DNA of 64,000 nt from Syngnathus acus (lineage: Eukaryota > Chordata > Actinopteri > Syngnathiformes > Syngnathidae): the NCBI RefSeq assembly GCF_901709675.1, contig NC_051107.1:4094001-4158000 (forward strand), given 5' to 3'. Shown in pieces: positions 1 through 15,084 of this stretch (within the stretch, counting starts at the first letter, position 1; the number at the start of each line of letters is the position of its first letter). Below the pieces are notes generated by a model. It worked only from the letters and a program-made list of their open reading frames with translations, was not told the origin of the DNA and ran no database searches. Both the position numbers and the translations under genes were made by a program.

Positions 1-3000
1 CCAGGTCAAAGTGTCCGAGGAATATTTTTGCATTTTATATTTTTAATTCCATTTTACAAGTTTGTATATTATGTGAGTTAATTCCTATTGTTGATTGTTG
101 CCAAATCTGTCAACAAAAGTGTGAGCTAAATGTCAAGAACCATGTGATTGCCATATTCCGAACACGCCTGAGGGCTGATTTCGAGGATGGCTTGATTTTT
201 TTGTTTTTTTTCTCATCCACTAGCTCCACACACACTCACACAAATACGCTAGTGTTTGTTTTTGGGTTTTCTTTCTCAAAAAATGGGCCCACATGGCCAT
301 CGAAACTGCCCGCCACGTGCATCGAAAAGCATGACTTCATTTTATGATCGCTGCTCATTATTGCGATAAGCGCTATCGTGTTATAAAATATCTGAGTCGA
401 TTATTAACTTTGTTTCAATTCACATGACAGATGGGGGAGGAAGCGCGGCGGAGCGTAGAGAATTAAATTTCATCCAGTCACTGTCAAGGTAATTTCAAAC
501 AATCAATTGAACCGTTTAAATGTGTCGCCGTGGAAACGATCAATTGGATTTCAACGTGGTGTGCCACCATCTCATTTGTGCAGACGGCGCCCTAGTGCGA
601 TAAAACCGGAGGGCCGTCATTATCAGTTTCACAGTCTCACTTTAGACGTACAGACAGATTTCACGCCGCGGTCATGGCCTTCAAAACGCCAGCGTGTACG
701 CTAATCTCCCCGCCGCTAACCAAAACACACTCCAGAACAAATGACCTGCTTGTGATTACGTTTCACTGTCACTGTACAACCCCAGCTCGTAACATGGGTG
801 AGGTGAACCTCAATTAAAGTAAAATATGTTGGTCCAGTTTCCGGTGACGTTATTTTTCCCACGTCACTTGTTGCTAATCCCATAAATAAAAAAAATGTCA
901 TTTTTGAACTACTAGCCAACCACTTTGTTTTAAACTAAATATTTATCCAGTGTCGCTTGTTACTAGGCAGATTCCATAGGGCACAATGATACCTGCCCCA
1001 GCGTTCTAAAAAAGTTAGCAGAAAACCAGACACCAAGGGAGCTCCCAACTTGATTCTGAGCTCAACAATTCACACACTGCTCAAGAGGCCGTGTCAAACC
1101 AGGGCACTGACTTTGGCCCGAGTCCAGTTTTCCAGTTTCTCTTTTAATCACCTCGCGCGTGTTATCTGGCGGCTGTTATACAAAACACTTGCAGTTACAG
1201 AAAGCAATTTAAGGTCAACGCAAATAAGGACACTAAGCTGATTTATATCTTTATGTCATTTGCCTCGGTTCCTGCCAAACGTATTTAAAGAAAGGAATGT
1301 TTTCCACACGTAGACGCCACATGTGGCTGATACGTGCGAGCCCTCCTCAATGCATTCCAAAACATTTCACATAAATCTATGTGCGATTTTGTGCGTGGAA
1401 AAAAAAAAAAAAAAGAAGCAGTAGGCGGCCTTGTGGCAGTATTTGTAATATTACTGTGACTGGCTGCACTTGACTCTACCAAACATTTGCTCACTAATCT
1501 TTGTTTGTTAGATTTATGCCAAAAAAATGACTTGAGATTTCCATGAAACTTAAGATTTTAGAAATTCTTGCAAGGATTTTAAGTCATTGAGAAGTCATTA
1601 TGTAACCGTCCCCCCCCGTCTTGAACTAAAATTGGTACGGTCCTATTATCTAATTGTAGCCAGAAATATAGCCAAACAAAAGAAAAGACATGTTTTGAAT
1701 TTTGGGAACCAGACAAAAACCTTGTTGACTTTCATCCCGTCGAGCTCAACAAGCATTATATGCAAAACACATCTCAGGAAGTGATTTTTGCGACTAACGA
1801 CCAAACTGGTCCAACCAGCCATTCAGCGGCGGCAAAACTGTTTCCCCTCAAAAGAGAGAAGAAAAAAATGGGCAGACACAGGTGCATTGGCGCTACAACG
1901 CAGTACATTTCCAGACCTTATCATTCGAGCCGCGCATACTGTAAATAAGCGTGTGTGTAATGATGAGGGTGTGTGTTTGTCGAGATGGGTGTGTTCACTT
2001 ATGACTTGTCCTTTAATGTGTTTCAAACAAACAGCGTTAACGCGTTTGCACGACAGTAAATGCACCTTGTGTCTGGCACACATTGTGACGCATTATAGCA
2101 AGCGTGCAAAGAAAAAAAAAAACATGTGGCCCACACTGGTTCCTAAGTCAGCAAAACGGGAACGAGTCAGTATAAGTCAGCATTCAGTCGAGCAAAAAAA
2201 AAAAAAAGGCTCTAATCTTAACTCATTAATGATAATAACACACTTCTGGAGGCTATTTTTGGCCAACTGCGGTTGAAATTGGACATTTTTAGCTCGCTCT
2301 GCGTTCCTTTTTTTTTTTGTCCTCCCCCCTCTTTCCAGTTTATGAAGGAAAATAGATGCGAGCCAAGAGACCTCAGACCACAGCACAAAACGATGTCAGG
2401 CGTATTTAAAAGAAAAAAAAAAAAAAGGCCAGAAATCACGTAAGTACAGGGCGCTCCCCCTTTCCAGTTGTATGTGTGCGTAACACATGTCGAGAGGTGC
2501 CTCATGATGTAAAGTGACCCTTTAATCACTTTCATGATGGTCAGATGAATAAATAGATACTTAGCATTGATTCAAGCAAACTCTTAATTCAATAATGCGG
2601 CAACTATAGCCAAATAACTCAATTTGTTATAATTGCTCGGCCTGTATTTACCACTGAAGCTAGCTGGCTATAGCTAGTATGGTCGAGTGTCGCGATAGCT
2701 AGCTAACTAGCTAAATGTAGTGTTTCGCCAAAGTCGTCTAATACTCCACATAAAAGTGTAATAATGGAACCAATTAACCAATATGTAATTGTAAAAGCTT
2801 TATCCGGTTGAGTACCAAGACTGCACTTGAATTTGACGTGTTTGTAAAGTGATCACGGCGACGTTTGTCACAAATGAACAACACCCAGTCGGCAAACCGT
2901 CACATTCTTGCCTCGGTGACACGCGCCAAACAGTCACAAGGCGCAAGTGACATCTCGCACGTCGACCATCACACTTCTTGAAAAAAAAAAATATATATAT

Positions 3001-3360
3001 AATAAAATAATAGGATAAGATAAGAAGCCTTTATTGTCATTGTATGAATGACACCATCATCAGTCAACGTGCTAAATTATGATTTGATTATCTTTTCAAG
3101 GGGAAGTTCCAAGATGAAGACAGAAAGAAAATAATTGAAGTGGCAGGAATAACGTGACAGACATGAAACTCCTGCACGGTGAGTGTAATTCAAAAGTATT
3201 TTCCGACGTGGGCAAGGGCGCGGTGACATTTTTTTCTTTGTGATTTATATTTTAGCCATACCCTTGTCAGCTGATGCTCCACACCCTCAGGAAAATATCT
3301 CTGGCAAGACTTCAACAGTCGCACAAGGTTCCTAACCTTCACTTTTTAGAATGTATGACA

Positions 3361-3402
3361 ATGGTTCTAGAAAGGAGCCTTGTGGTACACCACAACTACA
3401 AT
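3361..3402 (-). repeat. RT-motif relic, copy 1
   Basis: Read on the minus strand, this short stretch encodes CGVPQGSF followed by LEPL. This is the conserved GVPQGS motif of non-LTR retrotransposon reverse transcriptases. The similarity fades within a few tens of bases on each side and no further RT domain is visible. It is one of six such relics in the window. Confidence 0.6.
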
Positions 3403-5094
3403 TATGTCCATTTATAACATAATGTCACCGTTAACTCAAGTTAATTATTTATTAGCTTCAATGCTCACATGGATACGTGATCATTTCCCCGAGGTCATAT
3501 TCAGGCAGTAGATGTTTTCATGGCCTCCTTTAGGTTATTAATACCCCTATCACAGGTCCTTGTTGCTTTTTTAAATATATTTCTAGAACATCCTGAGGCA
3601 GGATCTCTTCTTGACTACAAACTGTACTTTGTGTTCCTGGGCTAAAAATAAGAATTATCATAAAAACACACACACAGACGACTTGAGTTTACCTCTGTGG
3701 GACTTTTTTTTTTTATGTGTTCAAATAAACAAACACGCTGTCATAGCTACTGAAGGCAGCCAATTAGAAAAAAAGATAGTAGCAGCTCCATACGTGCGAA
3801 AGAACTCGTAGCTGAGGTCACGGCACACACGTGTGTGACATCCCCCGTTTTGTGTACATACGTGAGTAAAAAGGGAGGATTAGAGGGCGAGCGCCACGGC
3901 TCGAGCCATTTTAGCCCGGCGTAGCTCGAGCCAGTCGCAATAAACGGCTCGCCTACGTCAGGCCTTTTGTTGAGCCGTGGCGTGCGAGCGGGCTTATGTA
4001 CTCAATCACGCCTAAACGCCGCTGACACGCACTTTGAACGTCACGCAAAGTCCACAAATATGTTCCCCAGGAGGGCCCGATTCACACTTTTTGGATTCCG
4101 CCGCCAGTGTGGGCCCAGCACCTGCTGCGCAAAGCGAACGTCAACAAAAAGAGGAAATTCGACGCATTTTTTTTTGCACGCTCTGTTTGTTTTCCGTCAC
4201 TGCGCTCGAGGTTATAATTAGTTTGGGAAAATAATATTTGGCCGTACAACACAAAGGGGGCCTCATCAGACGATTCGTGTTTTTTTTTTTGTACTGTCCA
4301 AAATGCAACAAAAACTATTTTTGTCTAATACCCAAATTTTATGAATCCATTAGTGGCACTAATGATTAATATTTGAAAAGCTGTTTTCCACTTTTGCACT
4401 GGTGTGCCGAGACACGTTTGCATTTGAGCGCCCGGGGCAATCGGGGAGGCCTCGTTTTTTTTTTTTGCCGAGCGGCAGGCAGCACACGCGACTTCCACTC
4501 GTCCATTAATGCCTCGGGATCAGCAACAGGTGGTTCGCATAATTCGGCCGAGGCTTTTTTTTTTCCCCTCGACGCCGGAGAAAAAAAATGTAGGCCTCGG
4601 TAAAATATACGCTTCGGCTGACTTGGGATAACATTCTATAAGATTATATGCGACGCCTCGTCCCTCGCGTCGCTTGTCTGCGATCAAGCGTGACAATCTG
4701 GAGTGTGTGACACGCTCGCAATCCGTGCCATCGATTGAATCTCCAAACGCGAGATATTAGACGTGTGTTATGTCTGCGCCTGGCCAAGCGTAGCGTTCAC
4801 GTCATGTGTCTGGAAATGAGCAACAGGTAAAAAAAAAAAGTCAAACGGCACAAGAAATCCTTGTGAATGGGGCGTACAGATGAGGAGTTTGTTTGTTGCC
4901 ACTAGATCATGAGTTTCAAAAAATTCAATGACGGAGCTTCCAGGCAGAAGAACACTTAATGTACTCTTTGCAGGCTGAACATGTGGTGTGAAGTCATCCC
5001 CAGTTCCCATCGTCAAAACGTTTGCAAGCAAATTAATCTTGGTCGAGATGTTCCCTAGGAAGTTTTTGGGCCCCAAAAAAAAATGGATCTTGGA

Positions 5095-5265
5095 ACTTGC
5101 TTTCACTAAGCAACAATTTTGACCATTTATAGATTCAGCCCACCAAAACACATCGTAATGTGAGCGGTCCTACAAAAAAAAAAAAGTCTCAGGAAGCCAT
5201 GCCCACCAAAACACAGAAGCGGCCATCTTGGACATTTCCCGAAAAATCAATCATTTTGCATTCAT
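5095..5265. repeat. Dispersed repeat with CCCACCAAAA / CGGCCAT units
   Basis: The motif CCCACCAAAACAC occurs twice, near 5140 and 5200, each followed by a CGG-type segment; the second runs into GCGGCCATCTTGGAC. Related wording (GACCCACCAAAAAGTC, GTCCGCCATTTTG) returns at 6040-6330. This looks like decayed copies of one interspersed repeat. No terminal repeats or coding capacity are visible and I cannot name the family. Confidence 0.45.
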
Positions 5266-6039
5266 GACTGTTCTTTTCCCAATATCAAATTCATGTTTGC
5301 ATTCAGGTGCGCTACAAACGAGCCTTTATGGCGTCCCCTAACTCTTAAATGATTAACTGTGACCGAAGGCTAACGAGCCACTGCGAAAATAATGCTAGGT
5401 ATGTTTTGGCAGCGCCATTAAATGAAACCGTTCAACTCTCGCGTACGTAGTTTTATTGCAAAGGTAAACATTGGGACGGCCATACATCAAGCCGCAGGTG
5501 TTGAATAATACCCAAAGCTAAGGTGAACGCGTTTGCGAGCTTTTCATTAAAACACAGAAAAGAAGCCGCGGGTCACACCAGGGTAGCGGAATCCATTTCT
5601 GCTAGCCTGGACCTTGTTGCTTCTGGGAGCCCTTCAAAGCGAGTGAAGTCATGCCAGAAACACACAGAACCAGCTCATCTGCTTTATTAAGACATGACAT
5701 CATCCATTTGTCTCCTCAAAATGCGAAAGAAAGAAGTTTGCTCATTTGGGATTTTCAACTTTTGGCCTCCCCCGTCGGTTCGGAGCTTCGCGGCCGTGTT
5801 CTGACCTCGGGAAATCAAACAGACGAGTGATGTGGAGGCAGCGGCTGAGAACGGGCCCAGTGCTTTAGTTGGAGGCACACCAAAAAACGCAGAGTCGGGA
5901 AAACAGGGGCAAGCTGCTGTGCAGACGCTTCACATTTGATCCACCCAGTAAGCGCACGCAGATCCTGACACAGAACAGACATGTGGAACTCGGCAAAATG
6001 GACGTTGAGATGATTCGTGCTGACTGGACTTATTTCAGA

Positions 6040-6330
6040 AATTAAAAAAAAAGACTAATATTTTAGTTGGGGGGTCAAATAAAATAGCCACACCCATTAT
6101 GAGTGGACCCACAAAAAAAATATCAGCCGGCCAAATTAAAAAAGACCTAGGAAGTCCGCCATTTTGTTTTGAAGAGGCCATTTTGGCAGATTTTCAAAGC
6201 TGCTCTTTTAGGGGTCTGTAAAAACAAAAATTGGTAGCATTGTCTATCATGTAAAGACCCACCAAAAAGTCACATGACCCCCGGATTAAAAATGGGAATT
6301 CGGCCATTTTGGTTCAGACCGTTCATTTTG
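6040..6330. repeat. Dispersed repeat, second cluster
   Basis: This A-rich, purine-biased stretch contains GTGGACCCACAAAA, AGGAAGTCCGCCATTTTG, GAGGCCATTTTGGCAG, AAAGACCCACCAAAAAG and TTCGGCCATTTTGG. These alternate the same two elements (ACCCACCAAAA and GCCATTTTG) seen at 5095-5265. It is best read as several decayed copies of one repeat in loose tandem. The family is not recognised. Confidence 0.45.
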
Positions 6331-9300
6331 CTGTTTCAGTAAAGCCATTTAAATTTGCTGTCAATTGATTTGAATTGAATTGTTGAATTTGAAATGTATA
6401 GAATGTTCCAAGATTGTTTTAAAACCAATCCAAAATTGAACTTTCCCAAACCCCTGTCCACATTTCCTGCTGATGGCTCTCCAAACACCCCATAAAAACA
6501 TTTTTGTGCCAATTCCAACGTTCCCTTCCTTCAAGAAAAGGTGTTTTACGTCGGATAATGTGATCACAGGTCAAACCTTCGCAGTAAAGTCCATAATTGG
6601 TCACAGGTTTCCATGTGTGCCGAGCAGCTGATGAGTGGAAATGTCAAGAGCATAATGTGTGCCGCTTGTGTGTTTCCTGCCTCGCTGCTCCCTTTTCCTC
6701 CTCGCTACTCTACCCTCCTTTTCCTGCTTACTGGCAACGAGTCAACGGGCCTCACGTGAGCTCGCCCGTCCTCCGCTGGCTTTGCGTGGGCTCGTGGAAG
6801 ACACCGCCCTGTCTGGGTCGCCATTGGCCCGAGACTCCCGCCTCGCCTCGAGTGGCTGACCAGGCGTAGCGTGTCTGGGACAAAAACACGGGGCAACCTG
6901 CCAACTGCTGTTCCTGAGGGGAGGCGCACTGATTAGAGACATAAGATGGATTTTTTTTTTTGCAGTTTGTAACAAGGTGTTGTCAGAGTTTTTTTTTTTC
7001 TTTTGTCATATTAAATAGGATTTCCCATGTGGCAAGTGCAACGTTCGTTACCATGACGACCAGTTGAAAAATGAAGTTGTAGTTGTAATTAATTTTCACT
7101 CAAGTGTCAGCTTCTAGTTGTGCAAACATGTTTTGTAATTTTATTGTTTTTTACCCAAAGACATTCAAATGTTTCTCTGTTTTCATACCAATCACTACTA
7201 AGAAATGTTTTCTATATTTTAGGAATTCTAAAGGTCCTTTTTGTGATGACGTGATGTTACCAGATAGCAAGCGAAGGGAATTTTTCAACATTCCTCGCAA
7301 CGGTTTACGTGAGTACGTTACACACACAAACCTCTTTGCACACTCATTAATGTGATGAAGGGGGTGAAAAAAAGCCAAGGGGTCAAAGGTCAGACAACCC
7401 ATCTGTTGGAATGACAGCTTTATCTCAAAAGTGAAAAGGAGAGCAAAGGAGTGCCAGAAAATGTCATCTCTGCAGATGAAAAATCCAGATGTCACCCAGC
7501 ATGCGTTGTGGTCGTCTGCCGCCGTTTCATTTCTACTTCCCTAGTGGAAATGATGCGTCATAAAACGCACGGAGAAGCAAGACGAGACGCTTTTCCACCA
7601 TTCCGCCAATGACTCACTTAGCACAGCCGAGCCCCTCTTGACGTCCTCCTTCCCCTTTTGTTCTCATCAGACACCGACAAATAAATACGCTCTCGCCACG
7701 GGGCCCCCTTTTCATCGTGTCAGCGGGTTCAAACGTCTGCAATGTGACCACGTTTGACCTCTGACCCCACCGGCCGGGCCCTGTGATCTCTCGGTTCAGA
7801 TGTGAAACTGCCACTTTATTGTCTGAATCCTTGGCTGTAGAAAATGTCAACTATATAAAAAAAATTAATCAAAATTAAATAAACCTAAAAATGAAAGCAA
7901 TTTTTTAAAAGAATTTATTTTGTTAATAAATGATATTATCGTATATATAAATATATAAATAGCATCGATCCCTTACACTGACATGCACTTATGTTTTAGT
8001 TTTTTTTTCGTTATTAATTTGCCTGGCAAAACATCCACGCAGAAGAACCGGTGCGTCATTTCCATAAACAAACGGAGGAGCCATGCCAACACATGCGCCA
8101 CATGTGAGAGTGGGCCCCGCCCGGCGCCATGTTAGCAGTTTTGCATGGCGAGCCGCGACAACGGCGCAGATAGGCGGCTCGATAACCGCTGTGCGGAGCG
8201 GCAAAACCGCGTAGGGGTCTGTGAAACCACTCTTGAGGTCTGAATAATGAGGAACTATAACTGCCAGAGTCCGCCGCCACACCCCCTCAAAAAAATTTGA
8301 TTCGTCATAAGGAAAATATCTCTATACTGAGATAATGAAATACAAATAAAATGAAAATCATTTTTTTGCACAGGTGTGCATCGTTGAGATGTCTCCACTC
8401 CTTTCAAGTCATCGGTACGCCGTTCTACGCAAGGGAGTCCGAACATGGCGGTGAGGTCTGCCATCTAGTGGCGAACACTGCTATTACAACTTAGAACTGT
8501 TTTTGTCAGCCGTTAATTGAGAGCCACTCGGAGGGAGGGCAATTGCGCCATGTCGATGACTCGATAGTTCTGACCGGTGGGGGCGGAATAGTCGGATTAG
8601 TGTGTCAGGGCCCAACACACACACACACATGCTCAAGCTTATTATTAAAAGTGGGTGTATGATAGACATGTGGTGAAAGCCATGCAGCGTTGAGGGAGGG
8701 AAAGAAGAAGAAGAAGAAGGATGTCAAGGTCAGTGGGTTCCTCCACACTCCACTTTACCACAGAATCCCTCCTCTTCCCCCTTCCCCTCCTCCTACTCCT
8801 CTTTGCCTTACCACACACCAACGGTCTGACTCTCAATGTGGACCGCTTATGAAATTTGCCACATCGCCCCCGAGATGAAAACCAAACGGCGTCTTTCAGC
8901 CATCGTCTCAGCAGGCCGTGCTGTGAGCGGCCTGCTTGCGGCGTACTTGCTGACATATAGGCTCACTTATTTATTTATTTATTTATTTTTTAGTCCATGC
9001 TGGTTGGAGAGGAACATAAATTTAAAATTTATTTATAAATTTAATTATAAATTGTGCTATTACATAAAAAATATATATATATACATAAATCAAATGTAAA
9101 TTATTATTATGTGAGTACAAAAAAAATACAAGTAATTTCTTTACAATCTATGTTGTCTTAAATCGACAAACTTGTTGTTGTATCGCATCTCCAACGAGAT
9201 ACTTTCGACACCCACGGTGACCTTTTCGTATGCAAATGTCACGTGCGGCTTGTGCAAAATTCATGCAAAAAAAAAACGCGTGTTCATCTGATTAGAATAT

Positions 9301-12300
9301 AAACGCTCAAATCATCCAACTAAAATCGACACTCTTGTGTGCCGGAACAATTTGCTATCCATGAGACTGAAGCGTATGATTAAACGATGCTTTGTGACCC
9401 CGAGTTCTTTCCTAACTGAGATGATTTGGAGATAAGCTACGCTATAAGTTAGCGATTTCACACCCCAGGGCTGATCCTTTGTCTTGCGGTCCAGCTACAA
9501 GTCGGATTCTGTCACTTCGATTTACTGCCGAGAACCATGTGGCATTCGCTGACCTCTATGTGCACCGTATGTCATATAAAAAAAAAAAAAGGTGTCTGTC
9601 ACTCGTCAGAAATCATTTTCTTGTTATCCTCACACTGAATTTGAATTCAAGAAATTCATTTCGGTCCAGATGGACGCCACGGGATGAGTCAGTTGGCGCG
9701 ATGGCCAAAGTGCGAATGATTATTGCTCCAAAAAAACCCGGAGAGAAACAATAGTCCAGATGTTTTTTTTTTAGGCAAATTCAACTGTATTATATCTCGA
9801 ATTGGTAACTTTGCGCAGCTTCTCTCATCGTGCCTGCGAGGAGGAGCCAATCCTCATGTCCAAAACAACACTCAGGCCCACTCCAGAGCACTTGGATGAG
9901 CTTTTGCCTCTGGCGCAGTCACCAGTACAATAATCTGGCCGCCGTCCAAAAACAATATTTGTCAGTGTAGCCCTGTTCCAGCCCTTTTTTTTTTTTTTTT
10001 TTTTCTGTTTAGCACATTCTGCAGCCTGGGAACAAAACGGTTTACGGTTTCAACCTGAAGGAGTCCTCCCCTCCCACTTTTTGCTCTCGTGTTTTTAATC
10101 ACTCAAATGGTTTTGATCAGGCTGCCAACAAATGGATATATATGTTTTTTTTAAATCTTTTTGACCTGAAGAGTTTCTAGTCCACGCTTCTGTGAAAAAC
10201 AGATTCGAACTTATAGTTGAGTCATTACAAAGTCAGTATGGCGCTAGTTGAGTCCAAAGCTGGACGGGAACACGACACATGAGGAGTGCTGTTCCGGGAC
10301 GGAGTCCAGAATGTCAGCCGTCGGCGGCATCCTTCGTATTTCACCCAGGAATGTCTCGGTTTTTAAGGCCAAGGTGCTGATTGTTCCAAAAAAAGGCTGG
10401 CATGCGAGGTATGCGGCGACATAATCTACTCTCACTCATTGAAAAATATTTACTGGCATAACCAGTTTGTAATATCATTACACCTTTTTTTTTTTTTAAG
10501 TGTGTTCGGTGGATAACACCTGAAATGATCTACTAGGTGTGAAATTGAAAGTTTTTTTTTTTTTGGTATCGTTCTTTTATCAGTACCATTATTGTGTTTA
10601 CATCAAAACAATCGTCAGCCATTTTGATTGTCGCCGCCAAAACAAAATGGCCGAATTCATTCGATCCCGCTGAAATGTACCTGCTTTCAAGTCCAAAATG
10701 CTCAGGTCTGGATACACCGATACGTAATCCCCGTTGACGGGAAGGCCAGACGTTTACTTGGAGGTAGCCCGGCCGAGCGACCGGGAGCCGAGGACAAAGT
10801 CTGTGTTTGTTCAAGCGTATCGTACAGGATCGGCTCCGGCGCACGTTTCTCAATGAGTCCGAGTGATGGATGATTTTCGGAATCGCAAGTCCCCCCACCC
10901 CTCCCTCCCTCCTCCTCTCTTGAAGAGTCCAATCGGATTCCACAGACGCCTGCCTCACTTCCCAGGAATTCTGCTATGCTCGGCGAGTCTTTGTATAACT
11001 TTTGTAGCTTGTTGCAGTTTATTCAAACAGCCTTTTCTCCTAGCGACTTTCTCGGTACGCTTTTTTTTTTTATTCTTTGGACGTGACAAGAGTGGATGAG
11101 CCATCCAAGTGAGGATCTGCACAAATTGATAGCATGTGCATGAGAGGGTAATGCGACACTGAGCTAGCGGACAACCCAAACACAGGCCACCTGCTGCGGT
11201 TTTTGCGAGAGAGAGAGCGTCGTCGATCCAGACGGCCTTTGGGATAATGACGGTTCAAATGAGGCCACGTTGGCTAGCGGCCATGGACCAGTCTGATAGC
11301 CACAGTTGAAAACGGGGGAATTTTGCCTTAAGCAGCTGCAGAACGAGATGGCTTCAAGGTACATTGACTTTGTAAATACTCAGAGCGGCCATTAAATACT
11401 CACATTTAGTTTTGCCGGTGAAAAAAAACCCTTTTGCGGTATTCAGTGCGACGGCTACAAAAAACCCTGACTTAAAATAATAGAGTATCATTTATTTAAT
11501 TTTTATTTATTTTATTAGAGGACGCAGTTAGCGACACAGATAACAGCAGGCCGCTTCCTCGTTTCCCACATTTGTCATCACGCTCGGGTGACCTCATGTG
11601 AGCGACGTGACTCAACCACAAAGCACATGATGTCGCGTCCTCGTGAAAGTCCAAATAGTCCAAAGAGGGCAAAACACATTTTTGCAGATGTCAGCGTTGT
11701 CTATTTATAGCCGATGCAGAAGTTTTGGCACGAGGATCAGTTTTCTCGATCAAGCCGAGATCTGGAAATGTCTTTACCAGAATCACGCACATTTTCTCCG
11801 ATGGATTAGCCATGTGCTTCCCTTCCTAAACCGCGGCTTTGTGTAAATCACCAAGGGGAGGGGGGTCGCCATCGATCGCGGTTACGTGACAGCACGGTGG
11901 CACTAAAAACGGACTCGGTGCCATCTGCAGTCGGTTCCATCGGAAAAAGTTGAACTTTCCAGACCGACGGTGGTTCGGATATGGAGGAGCACAAATCACA
12001 GTGAGGCGACTGAGATGGAAAATGACGAGCGCACCAAAAAACATGGAAATATTGCGATCCAGATGTGGACCAACCGGTCTCGCTTCTAAACATTTTGGGG
12101 TTTTGATGAAGTCGTTTTTGCAGAAGCGTGAAGAACTGCAGTTGAGTTGAATCCTTTTTGGAGCGCTTTTATTTCTTTTTTTGTTTTTCGGTCGTTCTTT
12201 TTTGACCAATCGAATCATCGTAACAATTGTCTGTCCCGTTCTCCCGCTAACAAATCATTTTAACATTCGAAAATGTGTAATTTGTTGGATCGAGGCCACG

Positions 12301-15084
12301 TCAACAAATCAAAGGGTTTGCGATCCGACAGCCTTTGTGTCAGCTCCGCGGCAAAACAAACAACCACCAGCAGATAAGGCGACGATTACGCACAATGATG
12401 GATGACCAAGTTGACATCTTGAAGACAAATTGCAAGTGGCGCATCGCCAACTGAACGCTTTGTTAAAAACACCACACTTAGTCGTCCAAATGAGTTTTTA
12501 AGCAGGGCCGCTCTCGACTGTTCTTGACTAGATCACATTTCCAGGCAGAATTTTTGCAGATGGTGGAGAGAGAGAGAGAGAGAGAGAGAAAAAAAAAAAA
12601 GATTGTTGTCGACCGACCGGCAGTCTTCATGTTGACGTTGGCCGGCGAGCGGCTCGGCAAAGAAAAAGGAAGAAGGAGGAAAACTTCGGGCCGGGCTTGT
12701 AAACGTGCCCGCACTCGAGCGTTGAATTTAATAAACCCCGCGCTCGCTCGGAATGAAATGTTACCCGGCTCGTAATTTAACTACTAGGAGGCTCGCTTTT
12801 GTTGAGACATTCATCGTTCATATGGGGAGTGAAGAGAAATAAATTTCAATTACTCTTTTTTTTTTTGGCCTTGAGAAAACAAAACTAGAAACCCACCTCG
12901 TGCATATTTTTTAATGGCGTATAATTGATCCAAATTAGGATCCTGTTGCAAAGAGCAAATCATAGAAAGCATTTAAATGCGTTCAAAGAAACTTTTGAGA
13001 ACACACACAAAGCACAAAAAGGGGAGAGATGAGTTTATGTACCAATGGCGCGGACCACCCTGGAACTGGGCTGACAAAGACTCCCCACAACTTGGAGTGC
13101 AAGAGTGCGTGTCCACTCTAGAGGCTACACACACACACACACACTCCTAAGATGCTGGGAGAGACTTGTCAACGGTGTGGGATGAGAATTGTTTGCCCGT
13201 TTGCTTAAAGTTCGGCGGGATGGGGGGGCGGGGGTAATATTTTGAGCCTCTGGTGTAATAGCAACGTGGAAATACACATGCAGCTGCAGACCACGAGGAG
13301 ACAGTCGGGAGTCCGGAGTGACGCAGCCTCATCAGGTCTGCGAAATCCACGTGTGTGGCCCGAGCCGGACTCGTCATCCTCCTTGCGTGCCGTCTCCGTT
13401 TTTTGTTTTTTTATTTTTAATACTATGAAAGGAGGGCAAACATAGACCTGTGTTTTTTAATCATTAAAATTAGCTGTCTTTAATATCCGTCTAGAAATAG
13501 AGTAACTTGATGTGATTTGATATTGCAATTCATTCATTGTGCTGTTTCTTCTCACTTGCCCATCTTGGCCACCAGGGGGCGGAATATTACAGTCACGCAA
13601 ATGAAGAAGAATAGTACGTTTTCTATTACTGCTGGTATAGTCAAAACTACTCCAATAAGATCTTGTACTCTTTGTCATTAAGGGTGTAAGGAAAAACGAT
13701 TTGAATTGGTAAATCTTTTTTTTTTTTTAATTAGCTTTCACTTCAGTCCTCCCTTTCATTTCCTGATTATGGGCAAAAGTATCCCCGAGCATTCACGGGT
13801 AATTTCTGTGGGAATTACAATTGCCAGAATTCCCAAATGGGCTTTGATGGCCATCGGAAATGACTCAGGCACGCAGCTGGACGTTGCACCTGCAGCCAGA
13901 ACAACAAGCAGCCATGCGTGACGATTTCCAAATACACCGTTTGCGTGTGCCGTTTTACAGTAAATCAAACTCACTTTAGAGGAGAAATTTATCATTTGAT
14001 GAAAATACTCCAAGGCAACCTAGAATAATATATACAAAATCTCATATTACACAAGGGATATTAGCGTAATAGACACAAATGTTCATTCAGGTTGTTTGAT
14101 TGATGGGCATGGCGGAAGGTTTTAAAAAGTACCAAGGAAAATGACATCCACTTTCCGTTGTGACTGATGACAAGTGACGCCGGGTTACCGCACCTTCCCC
14201 AAAGCGCGCCGTACTCCATAAATCATGTAATTAGTACAAGGCCACCTCGGGGGAGCCTCAAATGTGGTTCTCAAACTTGAAAATGAGGTCAATAAATCCC
14301 TAGAGAGAAGTCATGTCAAGTCGGTGGTTGACTTTTAATGGGCTGTGAAGTTTGCTTGATACTTTACATACAGTGCTGTCGAAGTTTGCCCCCCCCCCCC
14401 CTTCCTGATTTTTATCACACTCAAAAGACAGACAGAACTCTGCTCTCAGTTCTAAGAGTGTCCAGAACTTATTTTCTAGCCAATTTGATTAAAAACATCA
14501 ACTCAAATATAACGGTGACAGTAGGAGGGTGATGCTTTGCGACTTCAGGACCTGGACGACTTTTACATTTCCCTTTGTTGACTTTGCGAGACACTAAAAC
14601 GGGTATAAAAACACCCCCCCCTTCCCCCGAGAGGAAGATAAGCATTCTCCCGCTTAGTGAGCAAAAACATGTGACACACGTGTGGAGCAGGATATTCTGC
14701 AGAGAAGTTGCAAAGCTCCGGGGGGGGTCAACCCTCACTGACTGGAATTGATTTAAACCATAATTACCTCCGCAATAACGCGACCGTCGGTTTGAGCTGA
14801 AGCCCAGGTGTATAGCGGAAAAGCTGTCTGGGACCGTTTTGAGTTATGGCACCTGGCCACAAGTGACCCCCCCCCCCCCCACCCAACCCCACCACCACCA
14901 GAACCCCAGCGAGCAATCTGTCAGCAGCTGTCAGTTCTCTCTCTCTCTCTGCGCCCTCTTGACGAAATCGGCCTGTGGCGTCACCGCTTCACCACCTGGG
15001 GGAGCAGATGGAGCCGTGACTTATGATTTCTTAACCACTGACAGATTTACTCTATTTTACTAAGCTGTTTATATAGATATAAAA

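Noticed and set aside
1788-2276. 162-residue open frame near the left edge
   Set aside because: Its poly-K stretches come from A runs, there is no domain, and another frame of similar length overlaps it on the opposite strand.
4768-5151. 127-residue open frame on the minus strand
   Set aside because: No domain, uneven composition, poly-F from an A run, and it overlaps the interspersed repeat at 5095-5265.
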